DNA of 64,000 bases from Flavobacterium luteolum (GCF_027111275.1 NZ_CP114286.1:3954501-4018500), one strand, 5' to 3'; positions 35,811 to 44,957 are shown, counted from the first letter of the stretch. Made by a program: numbers and translations. The notes: generated by a model from the sequence alone, not told the origin.

Positions 35811-35865
35811 AAAACTAAACGTCATGTAAAACAACTTGAAACCTGAAACAAAGAAAACTTGAAAT

Positions 35866-35894
35866 AAAAAAAAGTCCCAAGGAGGGACTTTTTT
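35866..35894. terminator. Bidirectional terminator
   Basis: AAAGTCCC (35871-35878) pairs with GGGACTTT (35884-35891), flanked by A and T runs. Confidence 0.85.
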
Positions 35895-35895
35895 A

Positions 35896-37359
35896 TTATT
35901 GTTTATTTTGTTCTAATTCTTTCTCAGGATGATATCCAAAAAGATGATGTTCTTTAATGATTTCTGGAATTCCCGGAGGCAGCATTGGTTCCCAGCCCGT
36001 TTTACCTTGATTAATCATTTTTAAAATTTCTCTAGAGAAAACATCTAGAATATTTGGATCGTAATCTTCAATGTCAACCACTTTTCCGTTGAATTTAAAG
36101 AATTTGTATAATTCTTTCATTCTAGGATGAACCTTCAAATTGTTTGAATTCATTAATGAGCCATCTTCGTCTAACATTGGATATAAGAATACTTTCATAT
36201 CGCGATAGAATAATTTTCCGAAAGCTTCCAGAATTCCACCACTTAAATGGCGGTAGTACTTCTCGTCAAAAATATCAACAAGGTTATTTACCCCCATTGC
36301 CAATCCCATACGAGCTTTGGTGTAGTTTGCAAAGTATTCTACAACTTTATAATATTCTTGGAAATTCGAAATCATAACGGTTTGACCAAGAGAACAAAGC
36401 AATTCGGCTCTATCCATAAAATCTCTTTCATCAATTTCTCCATCTGATCTTAAATTCGAAAGAGTAATTTCAAAAATTACAAGCGTATTGTTCTTTTCAA
36501 CCTTATTTTCTTTAAGAAACATTTCTAAAGATTTCTCATACATATCCATGTTTACCTTTGTAACAGGACGGAAACTTCCTCTCAAAGCTAAAAGGTTCTT
36601 TTTGTATAAGATAGCTGCTGGTAAAATATTTTTTCCTTCTGGGTTAAACATTACGGCATCTGTCATTCCGTTTTTAACCAATTGTAAACTCATTAAACGA
36701 TTGTCTACATCGGCAAAACGAGGTCCAGAAAAGTTGATGGTGTCGATCTCTAATTGATCTTTATCTAAGTGATCGTATAAATATCTAAGTAATCGTTTTG
36801 GATCATTGTATTTGTAAAAAGCACCGTAAATTAAGTTAACTCCTAAAATTCCCAGTGTTTCTTGTTGTAATCTAGCGTCAGTCTCTTTAAAACGAATATG
36901 AAGTATAATTTCGTTATAAGCTTCGTCTGGTTCAATTTGGTATCTAATTCCAACCCATCCGTGACCTTTAAATTGTTTGGCAAAATCTATTGTTGCAACG
37001 GTATTGGCGTAACTGAAAAAAAGTTTTGTTGGGTGTTTTTCTCGGCTTAAACGCTCTTCGATGATTTGTCCTTCATGGGTAAGCATTTTTTTTAAACGCT
37101 CTTCGGTGACATATCTTCCGTCATTTTCGGCTCCATAAACTGCATCACTAAAATCTTTATCATAGGCAGACATAGCTTTTGCAATGGTTCCCGATGAACC
37201 TCCAGATCTGAAAAAGTGTCTAACGGTCTCTTGTCCAGCGCCAATCTCAGCAAATGTTCCGTAAATATTTTCGTTTAAATTAATGCGTAACGCTTTGTCT
37301 TTTATAGAAGGAATCTGTTCGATGACCTTGTCACCCTTGAGTTTTATTTCTGTACCCAT
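35896..37359 (-). CDS. Conserved protein of unknown function, about 490 residues
   Basis: 487 residues, soluble, with no signal peptide. It opens MGTEIKLKGDKVIEQIPSIKD and has long stretches with a regular alpha/beta look (FSGPRFADVDNRLMSLQLV, GTFAEIGAGQETVRHFFRSGG). I recall close relatives in Bacteroidota, some labelled as nicotinate-nucleotide adenylyltransferase or left hypothetical; nothing in this sequence supports that adenylyltransferase label, since no nucleotidyltransferase HxGH motif is seen. Divergent from the PhnP-like gene, with its own promoter element, so it is a single-gene unit. Confidence 0.6.
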   Translation of the reverse strand: MGTEIKLKGDKVIEQIPSIKDKALRINLNENIYGTFAEIGAGQETVRHFFRSGGSSGTIAKAMSAYDKDFSDAVYGAENDGRYVTEERLKKMLTHEGQIIEERLSREKHPTKLFFSYANTVATIDFAKQFKGHGWVGIRYQIEPDEAYNEIILHIRFKETDARLQQETLGILGVNLIYGAFYKYNDPKRLLRYLYDHLDKDQLEIDTINFSGPRFADVDNRLMSLQLVKNGMTDAVMFNPEGKNILPAAILYKKNLLALRGSFRPVTKVNMDMYEKSLEMFLKENKVEKNNTLVIFEITLSNLRSDGEIDERDFMDRAELLCSLGQTVMISNFQEYYKVVEYFANYTKARMGLAMGVNNLVDIFDEKYYRHLSGGILEAFGKLFYRDMKVFLYPMLDEDGSLMNSNNLKVHPRMKELYKFFKFNGKVVDIEDYDPNILDVFSREILKMINQGKTGWEPMLPPGIPEIIKEHHLFGYHPEKELEQNKQ

Positions 37360-37381
37360 TTTGTTTTAAATAGATTTGTTA

Positions 37382-37389
37382 CAAAGTTA
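37382..37389 (-). promoter_or_regulatory. -7 element for the 487-residue protein
   Basis: CAAAGTTA on the plus strand, TAACTTTG on the minus strand, 23 bp from the start codon. A plus-strand -7 element lies 34 bp further on. Confidence 0.55.
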
Positions 37390-37422
37390 GTAAATTAGGA
37401 GTCTAATGAAAGAGAAATAATC

Positions 37423-37430
37423 TATTTTTG
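37423..37430 (+). promoter_or_regulatory. -7 element for the PhnP-like gene
   Basis: TATTTTTG, exact TAnnTTTG. Transcription would start near 37437, which leaves only the TTG at 37449 as a plausible start codon. Confidence 0.55.
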
Positions 37431-37448
37431 TAAAAAAATTAAGTTCAA

Positions 37449-38213
37449 TTGAAGGTTTATTTTTTAGGTACAGGTACTTCTCAAGGCATTCCAATTATCG
37501 GAATCGATCATCCAGTTTGTAAAAGCACTGATGCTAAGGATAAAAGGCTTCGTGTATCCATTTGGATAACATGGGACGAGCATTCTTATGTTATTGATTG
37601 TGGTCCCGATTTCAGGCAGCAAATGCTTTCTTGTGGATGTCGAAAACTCGATGCGATTCTTTTTACGCATGAGCATTCCGATCACACTGCAGGTTTAGAC
37701 GATATTCGTCCGTTTAATTTCCGACAAGGAGAAATTCCGATTTACGGACATAAACGTGTTTTAGATAATCTAAGACGCCGTTTTGATTATGTTTTCGAGA
37801 CCGTAAATAAATATCCAGGAGCTCCAAGCGTAAAAACAATCGAAGTGCAAAATAATGCGCCTTTTGCCGTTGGAGATAAAATGGCAATTCCGATAAATGC
37901 TATGCATGGTGATTTACAGGTTTTCGGGTACAGAATTGAAGATTTTGCTTATTTGACCGATGTAAAAACTATTGAACAAGCTGAAGTTGAAAAACTGAAA
38001 GGAATTAAAGTTTTGGTGGTGAATGCTTTGCGTGTTGAACCTCATGATACTCATTTTAATCTTCAAGAAGCGCTTGATTTTATTGATCTGGTTAAACCTG
38101 AAAGAGCCTATTTAACTCATATTAGCCATGTTTTGGGTTTTCACGAAGAAGTCCAGCAGAAGCTTCCTGAAAATGTTTTCTTAGCGTACGACAATTTAGA
38201 AATTACAATTTAA
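37449..38213 (+). CDS. PhnP-like metallo-beta-lactamase-fold hydrolase, TTG start
   Basis: 254 residues. The metal site motif FTHEHSDHTAGLDDIRPF is complete; the second motif group lies in NAMHGDLQV, YLTDVKT and LTHISHVL. The first residues MKVYFLGTGTSQGIPIIG match PhnP-type phosphodiesterases, which open cyclic phosphates. The start is a TTG because the promoter leaves no other in-frame start. It heads a two-gene unit with a small exported protein 12 bp downstream. Confidence 0.85.
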   Translation: MKVYFLGTGTSQGIPIIGIDHPVCKSTDAKDKRLRVSIWITWDEHSYVIDCGPDFRQQMLSCGCRKLDAILFTHEHSDHTAGLDDIRPFNFRQGEIPIYGHKRVLDNLRRRFDYVFETVNKYPGAPSVKTIEVQNNAPFAVGDKMAIPINAMHGDLQVFGYRIEDFAYLTDVKTIEQAEVEKLKGIKVLVVNALRVEPHDTHFNLQEALDFIDLVKPERAYLTHISHVLGFHEEVQQKLPENVFLAYDNLEITI

Positions 38214-38225
38214 TTATACCACACA

Positions 38226-38729
38226 ATGAAAAAATCCTTAATGCTTTATCTTTTTATTCTTGCCATTTTAATGAATGTCTTTACTTATGCGTTCTACAGC
38301 GGTGAAGTAAAATTTGCGCAGAATAGATATGATAAAACAACTAAGAAACTAAGAGATAGTATTAATCTAGTAAAGACTCAATTGGCAGAGGCTGATTATT
38401 TTTCTTTAGAACATAATGAAAATGCACAAAATTACTTTGATAATAGCGCTTCTGGCGGAAAAGTGATTTTATATGAAAAATTGATTCCAGTTGTGACCGA
38501 AAAGTTATTAGATCTCAATTCAAATCCAAAAGGGAATCCTTATACAGGACAGGATATGATTGATGGAAAGAAATTCATCATCAATAAAGTAAAAATTTTA
38601 AACCACAGATGGATTATTGCAGATTACAGTAATGGTGAATTATGGGGAGAAGTCTTGTTAAAGTACTTTGTAGATAACGACGATAATATTACCTTTGAAG
38701 TAAATCAAACTTGGTTATATCAAAAATAG
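38226..38729 (+). CDS. Small single-span protein of unknown function
   Basis: 167 residues with one N-terminal membrane segment (about 5-23), then a soluble region containing a coiled-coil-like stretch (RYDKTTKKLRDSINLVKTQLAE) and a beta-rich C-terminal half (KVKILNHRWIIADYSNGELWGEV). It follows the PhnP-like gene after 12 bp and ends in a terminator that overlaps its stop codon. No family was recognised. Confidence 0.7.
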   Translation: MKKSLMLYLFILAILMNVFTYAFYSGEVKFAQNRYDKTTKKLRDSINLVKTQLAEADYFSLEHNENAQNYFDNSASGGKVILYEKLIPVVTEKLLDLNSNPKGNPYTGQDMIDGKKFIINKVKILNHRWIIADYSNGELWGEVLLKYFVDNDDNITFEVNQTWLYQK

Positions 38730-38752
38730 GATTTTATAATCCTATTTTTTTT
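38722..38752 (+). terminator. Terminator overlapping the stop codon
   Basis: 12-bp perfect stem (38722-38733 with 38738-38749), 4-nt loop, T run. The TAG stop at 38727-38729 is inside the stem. Confidence 0.85.
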
Positions 38753-38776
38753 TGAACTTTAAATAAATTTAGGATT

Positions 38777-39205
38777 ATGAAAAAGATGTTTTTGTTTTTG
38801 ATTATAGCAAGTGCAATTTCTTGCGGAAAAAAAGTTTCTCAAGAAAATACAAGTACAACTCCGAAAGAGACGCAAAAAGAAGTTGCGGTAGGAGGAGATT
38901 CCGATTCGCATGGTTGTAAAGCTTCTGCTGGATATACTTGGTCTACGCTTAAGAAAGAATGTATTAGAGTTTTTGAAAACAGCACAAGACTAAATCATGC
39001 TGAAGATGGAAAAACGTATTCTACTGTTTCCTACGTAATTTTTGACGGAAATAAAGCTGAGCTTTTTCTTGATACTCAAAAAGAATCAATCATCCTTGAA
39101 AGAAAATCGGAAGGTGATTCTTGGAAAAAAGATGATTTGGAATTAATTCCTTGGAAAGGGTATGTTTTAAAGAAAGCAGGAAAGATTATTTATACAGGAG
39201 AATAA
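38777..39205 (+). CDS. Small lipoprotein of unknown function
   Basis: 142 residues with lipobox AISC (Cys16), then a Ser/Thr/Lys-rich linker and a small beta-rich domain with HGCKASAGYTWSTLKKECIRVFE. The two Cys in this segment may pair. A comparable Cys/Trp beginning occurs in the lipoprotein at 17.6 kb, but not enough to call them related. Confidence 0.7.
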   Translation: MKKMFLFLIIASAISCGKKVSQENTSTTPKETQKEVAVGGDSDSHGCKASAGYTWSTLKKECIRVFENSTRLNHAEDGKTYSTVSYVIFDGNKAELFLDTQKESIILERKSEGDSWKKDDLELIPWKGYVLKKAGKIIYTGE

Positions 39206-39212
39206 AAGTAAA

Positions 39213-39267
39213 ATGTAAAAAGTGAAATGTAAATTGGTTCAATCATTTTGCATTTCACTTTTTACAT
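39213..39267. terminator. Terminator-like inverted repeat between convergent genes
   Basis: ATGTAAAAAGTGAAATG (39213-39229) and its exact complement (39251-39267), 17 bp with a 21-nt loop. The arms are long and the loop large, so it could also be a repeat element. Confidence 0.55.
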
Positions 39268-39269
39268 AT

Positions 39270-39836
39270 TTAAATGATTTCTTTAATAAAATCAGAAGCA
39301 ACAACCTGAGCAAATTCTTCATTTAAACTTGCTAAAGCTGTCTGGTGTATTAATTCGGCAGAGAAATCTTCTCCGTTTAAACCTTTTTTATTAAAAGTTG
39401 CTGTTGCATCAGAAACTAGGTAAACATTGTAACCAAAGTTTCCTGCCATTCTTGTTGTGGTAGAAACGCAATGATCTGTAGTTAAACCGACAATTACAAG
39501 ATTTGTGATTTTGGCAGTGTCAATTAGCTCTTTTAAATTCGTTCCTATAAAAGCACTATTGACATTCTTTTTGATTACTGTTTCTCCTTCAAGAGGTTTT
39601 ACTACATCTTGAAACTCATTTCCAGGATTTGTCTCGTTTAAAATCGAATTTGGATTTGAAGAACAATGCTGAATATGAAAAATAGGCAGTTTTTTGCTTC
39701 GCCAGATCTTTAGAAGTTCGCCAGCTTTTTCTTCTGCCGTAACATTATTACGTTCTCCGCCCCAATATGCAACATCATGAAAACCTTTTTGAATATCAAT
39801 TAAAATTAATGCAGGGTTGTTAAGTTTTGTATTCAT
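39270..39836 (-). CDS. Cysteine hydrolase (isochorismatase-like)
   Basis: 188 residues of the isochorismatase-like fold. The catalytic triad is visible: Asp14 in LILIDIQKGF, Lys90 in VIKKNVNSAF and Cys123 in TTDHCVSTTTRM. Family members hydrolyse amides or enol ethers; the substrate is not clear. Last gene of a minus-strand set with the TPR protein upstream (5-bp gap). Confidence 0.88.
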   Translation of the reverse strand: MNTKLNNPALILIDIQKGFHDVAYWGGERNNVTAEEKAGELLKIWRSKKLPIFHIQHCSSNPNSILNETNPGNEFQDVVKPLEGETVIKKNVNSAFIGTNLKELIDTAKITNLVIVGLTTDHCVSTTTRMAGNFGYNVYLVSDATATFNKKGLNGEDFSAELIHQTALASLNEEFAQVVASDFIKEII

Positions 39837-39841
39837 TTTAA

Positions 39842-40486
39842 TTAAGATTTTAAAAATGATTTAGTTACTTTATCTAGTAGGCTATAACGTTCTAAGACGA
39901 TTCCTAAGTATTTATGATACCTCAAGCCAGAGGTTTCTGCGTTTGCATTTTCATTTGCCATTTCAGCATATTTTTTGCCAATCTCTGCTTTAGAATTGTA
40001 AAAGTTTATTATTGCAAGTAAAGAGAAAGCAATATATTTTTCATTAGGAAATAACAATCCTGAAATTTTATTTTCCAGCATTTCTTCAGCTACTGGATAT
40101 AAATCTTTGTATTGATTTTTAACTACAATTTCAGCATAATCTAAATACGATTGAGTAATTACATTTGGATATGTTTTTTCAAAATCAACAGCGTTTTTAA
40201 AATATTCAAGTGCTTTCTCGATATTGTTTTCAAGTTGAAAAATATTTCCAAAAGTATGATAAACAGCACCTTTGTTGAAGTTGTCGTCTGGATATTCATT
40301 TAGAACTTTACTTAATAATTCCTTCGCAACTTGTAAAAGCTTAGGCTTTTTAGTGTCAACTAATTCTATTGCTTGAATTTTAAGATATTGAGCTCTTCCA
40401 TCTTTTCTGGCACGAGAAAGTTTCGCAAAGAATTCTTCTTCATCTGTTTTTGACCAAGATTTTCTACGATACCAATCTGTTGCCAT
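39842..40486 (-). CDS. Cytoplasmic TPR-like protein
   Basis: 214 residues without a signal peptide. TPR-like pairs are seen in KGAVYHTFGNIFQLENNIEKALEYFKNAVDFEKTYP (about 72-107) and later in IAFSLLAIINFYNSKAEIGKKYAEMA. It begins MATDWYRRKSWSKTDEEEF, a pattern I recall in Bacteroidota proteins of unknown function. It is 5 bp before the cysteine hydrolase gene and 48 bp after the esterase gene, probably one transcript. Confidence 0.7.
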   Translation of the reverse strand: MATDWYRRKSWSKTDEEEFFAKLSRARKDGRAQYLKIQAIELVDTKKPKLLQVAKELLSKVLNEYPDDNFNKGAVYHTFGNIFQLENNIEKALEYFKNAVDFEKTYPNVITQSYLDYAEIVVKNQYKDLYPVAEEMLENKISGLLFPNEKYIAFSLLAIINFYNSKAEIGKKYAEMANENANAETSGLRYHKYLGIVLERYSLLDKVTKSFLKS

Positions 40487-40534
40487 AAAAAAAATATTTA
40501 GTTAAAAATTACGACCATAAACTACGACTGAATG

Positions 40535-41179
40535 CTAACTAAGCAACCAATTCTTAAAATCAAAGAAATTCTGAGGAGCAACTCCATGTCCAACGGGATA
40601 TTCTTTATAAGTAAGCGGAATATTTAATTTTTCTAAGGCAGCAGGTGTTTTTCTAGCCCATTCAATTGGAATAACTTGATCTACAGTTCCGTGTGAAGCG
40701 AAAAACTTTAAGTCTTTGAAATCATTGTTTTCAAAACCTTCTTTGATGATTTCTTCGTTGAAATAACCACTCATTGCCACAACTCTTTGAATTTTTTCTG
40801 GATAAGAAAGCGCGGTTGCATAACTTAATATAGATCCTTGGCTGAATCCGATTAAAGTTACATTATTGGCATCAATTGGGTAATTTGCTACTAGTTCATC
40901 AATAAAAGTTGCAATTAAATCTCTTGAAGTTCTAGCTTGCTCGTTATCTGAAAATTTATTTTGGTCGGCATCAAAATTAATGGCATACCAAGCGTAAGCA
41001 CCATATTGTAAATCGTAAGGTGCTCTTGCGGAAATGATGTAATAATTATCTGGAAGTTCAGAAGCAAAAGAGAATAAATCGGCTTCATTGCTGCCGTATC
41101 CGTGCAACAAAAGCAACAACGGGTTTTTATCTAAAATTACTTTTGGTTCTCTTATTTTATATTCTAAAGATAGATTCAT
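40535..41179 (-). CDS. Alpha/beta hydrolase, carboxylesterase/phospholipase type
   Basis: 214 residues. The catalytic triad is visible: Ser113 in GFSQGS, Asp167 in HGTVDQVIP and His198 in VGHGV. LLLLLHGYGSNEADL is the oxyanion-hole strand loop of the small serine esterases (YpfH type). Cytoplasmic. No substrate can be assigned. Confidence 0.88.
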   Translation of the reverse strand: MNLSLEYKIREPKVILDKNPLLLLLHGYGSNEADLFSFASELPDNYYIISARAPYDLQYGAYAWYAINFDADQNKFSDNEQARTSRDLIATFIDELVANYPIDANNVTLIGFSQGSILSYATALSYPEKIQRVVAMSGYFNEEIIKEGFENNDFKDLKFFASHGTVDQVIPIEWARKTPAALEKLNIPLTYKEYPVGHGVAPQNFFDFKNWLLS

Positions 41180-41302
41180 TTTTTAATTGTGAGTTGTAAG
41201 TTGTGAATTGTAAATTTTTAGTCTCAGTCTCAGTCTCAGTTTTCAGTTCTTAACTTTGACAAAGTTTTTGACGTTTTTAGTTTAGAATTTGGTTCTTAAA
41301 AA

Positions 41303-41629
41303 TTAACCAATCTTTTTAAACCATTTTTGAAATAAATTTCCAACTAACGGAATTGGTCTCATTTGTCCTTGAATGGCATTAAAGATTCCGAAAGTCCAAA
41401 GAATTGAAATACAGATCCACATTGGGAAAGTAATGAAGAAACTATCAAAATTGCTAATGATTGCTCCTAAAGAAATAAAGGTTAAAGATAAGCCTAAAGC
41501 CTGACGGATATGAAAAGAAGCAAAACTGTTTTTGTTTTCAGAGTTCATACTCATGGCGATTAAAACACCAATGATAAGAATGTAACTTGTAATAGCAATT
41601 GGTTTTCCTTCTTCGACTGAATTATTCAT
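41303..41629 (-). CDS. Small membrane protein (DUF4870-like)
   Basis: 108 residues with three membrane segments (about 13-28, 43-62 and 67-87). KPIAITSYI near the start and NGLxLF-type aromatic end with KWFKKIG resemble DUF4870-type proteins. Function unknown. It lies 4 bp from the dihydroorotase-like gene and is probably in the same transcript. Confidence 0.65.
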   Translation of the reverse strand: MNNSVEEGKPIAITSYILIIGVLIAMSMNSENKNSFASFHIRQALGLSLTFISLGAIISNFDSFFITFPMWICISILWTFGIFNAIQGQMRPIPLVGNLFQKWFKKIG

Positions 41630-41633
41630 TTTA

Positions 41634-42884
41634 TTATTTTGTAACTAATTGATTTTGATTTAAAATTCCATACACAGAACCTTTAAGTTCAGTTCCTAAA
41701 AAAGCAGAATTTTTAGATTTTGAAAGAATGTTTTCTTTTGTAAAAATTGATTTTCCTTCTGTTGCAAACAAAGTTAAGTTTGCTTTTGCACCTTCTTCGA
41801 TAACATTGTTTTGTAAACCAAAAACGTTTCTTGCAGCAGTTAATTTTGCTACAATCGTTTCTACAGGTAAAACTGTCAATAAAGCTCCAAAAGCACTTTC
41901 TAAACCAATTGTTCCGTTTTTGGCAGTATCAAATTCCATTTTTTTGAATTCAATATCAATTGGGTTGTGGTCTGAAGTAATCATGTCGATTGTTCCGTCA
42001 GCAATTCCGTTAAGCAAAGCTTGTCTATCAACTTCTGTCCTTAATGGCGGAGTAACTTTAAAACGAGTATCAAATCCGTCCAGTTTTTCATCAGTTAAAA
42101 CCAAATGATGTACAGATGCACTGCAAGTTACGTTTAAACCTTTCGCTTTCGCTTCTCTAATCAATTCAACCGATTTTGCTGTAGAAATTGTCGGAATATG
42201 AAGTTTTCCTCCAGTATATTCCAGTAAAAATAAGTTTCTTGAAATTTGCAGTTCTTCGGCTAGGTTTGGAATTCCTTTTAAACCTAATCTTGTAGAAACA
42301 ATTCCTTCATTAGCAACTCCATTTCCTTTAATGTTTGGGTCTTGAGAGTAAGCAATTACCAATCCGTCAAAATCTTGTACATATTGTAAAGCGATTTTAA
42401 GAATATTAGCATTGTCAATACTTTTGTTATAATCTCCAAAAGCGATTGCTCCCGAGTTTTTCATATCAAAAAGCTCTGCCATGTCTTTTCCTTCACTGGC
42501 TTTTGTTAAAGCGCCTATTGGGAAAATTTCTGTTGCAAAACCATTTGCTTTATTTTTTACAAAATTTACTTGTGACTGATTGTCAATAATTGGCAACGAA
42601 TTCGGCTGTAATGCAATTGCTGTAAATCCACTTTTTGCTGCCACGTTCAGTCCGTTTGCGATCGTTTCTCTGTCTTCATAGCCAGGTTCTCCAAGAGAAA
42701 CACTGCTGTCAAACCATCCTTGAGAAACATGAAGATCGTCAAATCGTACCACTTCTGCATCGTCATTTGGAAGCGAAACGCCTATTTTTTCTATTACACC
42801 ATCCGCAATTAAAAGATCAACGGTCTGATTGTGAAACGGACTTTTTGAGTCGATAATTTTGGCGCTTTTGATGATTAGTTTCAT
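41634..42884 (-). CDS. Dihydroorotase-like protein lacking metal ligands
   Basis: 416 residues aligning along the whole length with class I dihydroorotases, the enzyme of pyrimidine synthesis. The key residues are lost: the DLHVHxREPG motif reads DSSVSLGEPG (both His are Ser61 and Ser63, and Arg is Gly65), the AHxED motif is AYSQD, and the CHxST motif is PTIST. Only ITSDHNP retains the Asp. So the metal centre cannot be built and the protein is predicted inactive as a dihydroorotase. Non-catalytic partners of aspartate transcarbamoylase are known in other bacteria; a similar role is conceivable. Confidence 0.85.
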   Translation of the reverse strand: MKLIIKSAKIIDSKSPFHNQTVDLLIADGVIEKIGVSLPNDDAEVVRFDDLHVSQGWFDSSVSLGEPGYEDRETIANGLNVAAKSGFTAIALQPNSLPIIDNQSQVNFVKNKANGFATEIFPIGALTKASEGKDMAELFDMKNSGAIAFGDYNKSIDNANILKIALQYVQDFDGLVIAYSQDPNIKGNGVANEGIVSTRLGLKGIPNLAEELQISRNLFLLEYTGGKLHIPTISTAKSVELIREAKAKGLNVTCSASVHHLVLTDEKLDGFDTRFKVTPPLRTEVDRQALLNGIADGTIDMITSDHNPIDIEFKKMEFDTAKNGTIGLESAFGALLTVLPVETIVAKLTAARNVFGLQNNVIEEGAKANLTLFATEGKSIFTKENILSKSKNSAFLGTELKGSVYGILNQNQLVTK

Positions 42885-42953
42885 ATGTAGATATTTTTTT
42901 GTCGTAAAATGATTTTTGTAAAAAGTAAAATGCCTTTAAAAGAAGCGCAAATT

Positions 42954-44882
42954 CTATTTCACAAATTTTATAATTGCCATTTCTAATGCTAAAAATAACA
43001 GTGCAAAGATAACAAACCATTTCCAAATTTGGCTGTCAGTTCGTTCTGTTTGTAGTGTATTAAAAATAGTTGAAATGGTATCGGCTGTTTTGAAATCAGA
43101 AACTACATTAGTGTTTACTTGACTCAAATCACTTTCGGTTCTTTTGTAATTAAAACTAATGTTTTCAACCCATTCTTTTTTATCGAAAACACTATAATTT
43201 CCAGCTGTTTCAGGGAAATCATTAAAGGTTAATTTGACTTTATTATTTAAAATCTGCTGAATCGGAATAAACGAATCGTCTGTTCCTTTTACTTCCAAAA
43301 TAGCATCTTTAGTCAATAAAACGTCAACAAAATAAGGCTGATTATTTCCAATTGTTAAAGCATTTACACCAGTTTTTTGATTGTTTTGAGCGATTTTATA
43401 AAATAACGGAACAATTAAAGGCGATTGCTGAAAATTTGAGTTGGCACTGTTTATTGGTGCTGTAAAAACCGTTATTCCAGAAACCTGATTTTGAACAGTA
43501 GTTACAAAAGCGGTTTGATCTTCAAACGAAAGAACGGCAGGATAAGAACTCGAAACGGCAAATGAACTATTTACTTTAGGATATTGGAAATTGGTTATTT
43601 TGTTTTCGAAAACGCCCGAAAACAAGGGATGATCAAAATTAATTTTAGTAATCAATTTAGCGTTGGTCTCTAAATTTCCAAATTGAATTTTTCCGAAATT
43701 CCCCAATAATGCATTTAAGCTAGAAAGAGAAGTTTTCTCAGACGGAATCACAACTAAATTTCCGCCTTTAGAAACAAAAGCTTTCAAAGTGGTTTGTAGT
43801 GCTTGCGGAATATCAATTAATTCATTTAGAATAATAGTATTTTGCTTTTCTAAACTATTATAATCTAAAGCACTAATTGAGTAGTTGTTATAATTGAATT
43901 CTGCTGAAGTATAAATTCTCGACAAGAAATTGCTTTTTTCGGGTTCGCCAATACTGATAACGTTTGTTTTTTTGTTTTTTGAAATGCTAAAAAATAATTT
44001 GTTGTCGTAAGTAAGACCGTTGTCTTCAATTAGTACATATCCGTGAAAAGCTTCTTTCGGAATGGTAAAATTGATTTTCTTTTTCTTCGTATCAAAATTG
44101 ACAATAGTTTTGGCAATCAGTTTGTTTTGATTGTAAAGTGCCGTTGAAACAGGTTTGAAATCTTCGCCATAAGCTGATAAATTGATGCCAATTTCGTAGA
44201 AGTTTTCTAAAGTTTGATTGATGTAGACGCTGTCAATTGAAACATTGTTTTTTTGTTCTGCTTCAGGAACTATGAAGTATGGTTTTTCGTCGAAATCTAT
44301 AGTTTTAATAGCTGCTTCTTTTAAACCAACAGCATCGGTGATAATGACAATGTCTTTTTTATGAGCCGATTTGTGTGCTTTAATTTTGGCTGTAATTGCT
44401 GAAAGATCAAAAGGAGAAGCGCTGTATTTTAAGTTTTGTAAAGCGCTCTTAGACGATTTAATATCGGTATTCCAGAAGTTTTCGGTGTTGGTTAAAAGTG
44501 AAAACTGAGTGTTTTCTGGAGTGTTTTCAAGTAATTCTTGAACGGCTCTTTTTAGTAATTCTCCCTTTTTGCCTTTTGCCTGCATACTGAAAGAATTATC
44601 CAATACAATATACATCTCATTTGAAGCGTTCTTACTGTCGGCAGCTTCAAAAAAAGGCTGTGCAAACGCAATAATGGCACAGGTAAGCAACAGTAAACGT
44701 GTCGCTAATAAAAGACGCTTTTTAATTTTAGAGCTTTTACGAGTCTGAATAGCAAGCTCTTTTAAAAATCGGACGTTGGTGAAATAGGAAGTTTTAAATC
44801 GTCTTAATTGAAATAAGTGAACCAAAATTGGAACAATCAATAAAAACAGAAAGTATAGAATTTCGGGATGTTTAAAATGCAT
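42954..44882 (-). CDS. BatA/vWA-domain membrane protein
   Basis: 642 residues. The N-terminal BatA-type domain (MHFKHPEILYFLFLLIVPILVHLFQLRRFKTSYFTNVRFL) has a membrane anchor and a second one near 60-77. It is followed by a vWA domain with the MIDAS motif DNSFSM. A long beta-rich region follows and the protein ends with a membrane segment. Such proteins belong to aerotolerance-type (Bat) systems or act alone in Bacteroidota. It ends 69 bp before the dihydroorotase-like gene, which lies downstream in the same direction. Confidence 0.85.
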   Translation of the reverse strand: MHFKHPEILYFLFLLIVPILVHLFQLRRFKTSYFTNVRFLKELAIQTRKSSKIKKRLLLATRLLLLTCAIIAFAQPFFEAADSKNASNEMYIVLDNSFSMQAKGKKGELLKRAVQELLENTPENTQFSLLTNTENFWNTDIKSSKSALQNLKYSASPFDLSAITAKIKAHKSAHKKDIVIITDAVGLKEAAIKTIDFDEKPYFIVPEAEQKNNVSIDSVYINQTLENFYEIGINLSAYGEDFKPVSTALYNQNKLIAKTIVNFDTKKKKINFTIPKEAFHGYVLIEDNGLTYDNKLFFSISKNKKTNVISIGEPEKSNFLSRIYTSAEFNYNNYSISALDYNSLEKQNTIILNELIDIPQALQTTLKAFVSKGGNLVVIPSEKTSLSSLNALLGNFGKIQFGNLETNAKLITKINFDHPLFSGVFENKITNFQYPKVNSSFAVSSSYPAVLSFEDQTAFVTTVQNQVSGITVFTAPINSANSNFQQSPLIVPLFYKIAQNNQKTGVNALTIGNNQPYFVDVLLTKDAILEVKGTDDSFIPIQQILNNKVKLTFNDFPETAGNYSVFDKKEWVENISFNYKRTESDLSQVNTNVVSDFKTADTISTIFNTLQTERTDSQIWKWFVIFALLFLALEMAIIKFVK

Positions 44883-44932
44883 TCTGGCTTCGATTTACTT
44901 CACTACGTTTTGTTTTTCGCGAAGATGCAGGT

Positions 44933-44940
44933 CAAAAATA
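44933..44940 (-). promoter_or_regulatory. -7 element for the BatA-type gene
   Basis: CAAAAATA on the plus strand, TATTTTTG on the minus strand, 51 bp before the start codon. Confidence 0.45.
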
Positions 44941-44957
44941 CAAATTAAAATTATTTA

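Noticed and set aside
41213..41250. GTCTCA-type hexamer repeat, with similar GACTGA hexamers near 57525
   Set aside because: It is short and degenerate, with no structure or position that suggests a function.
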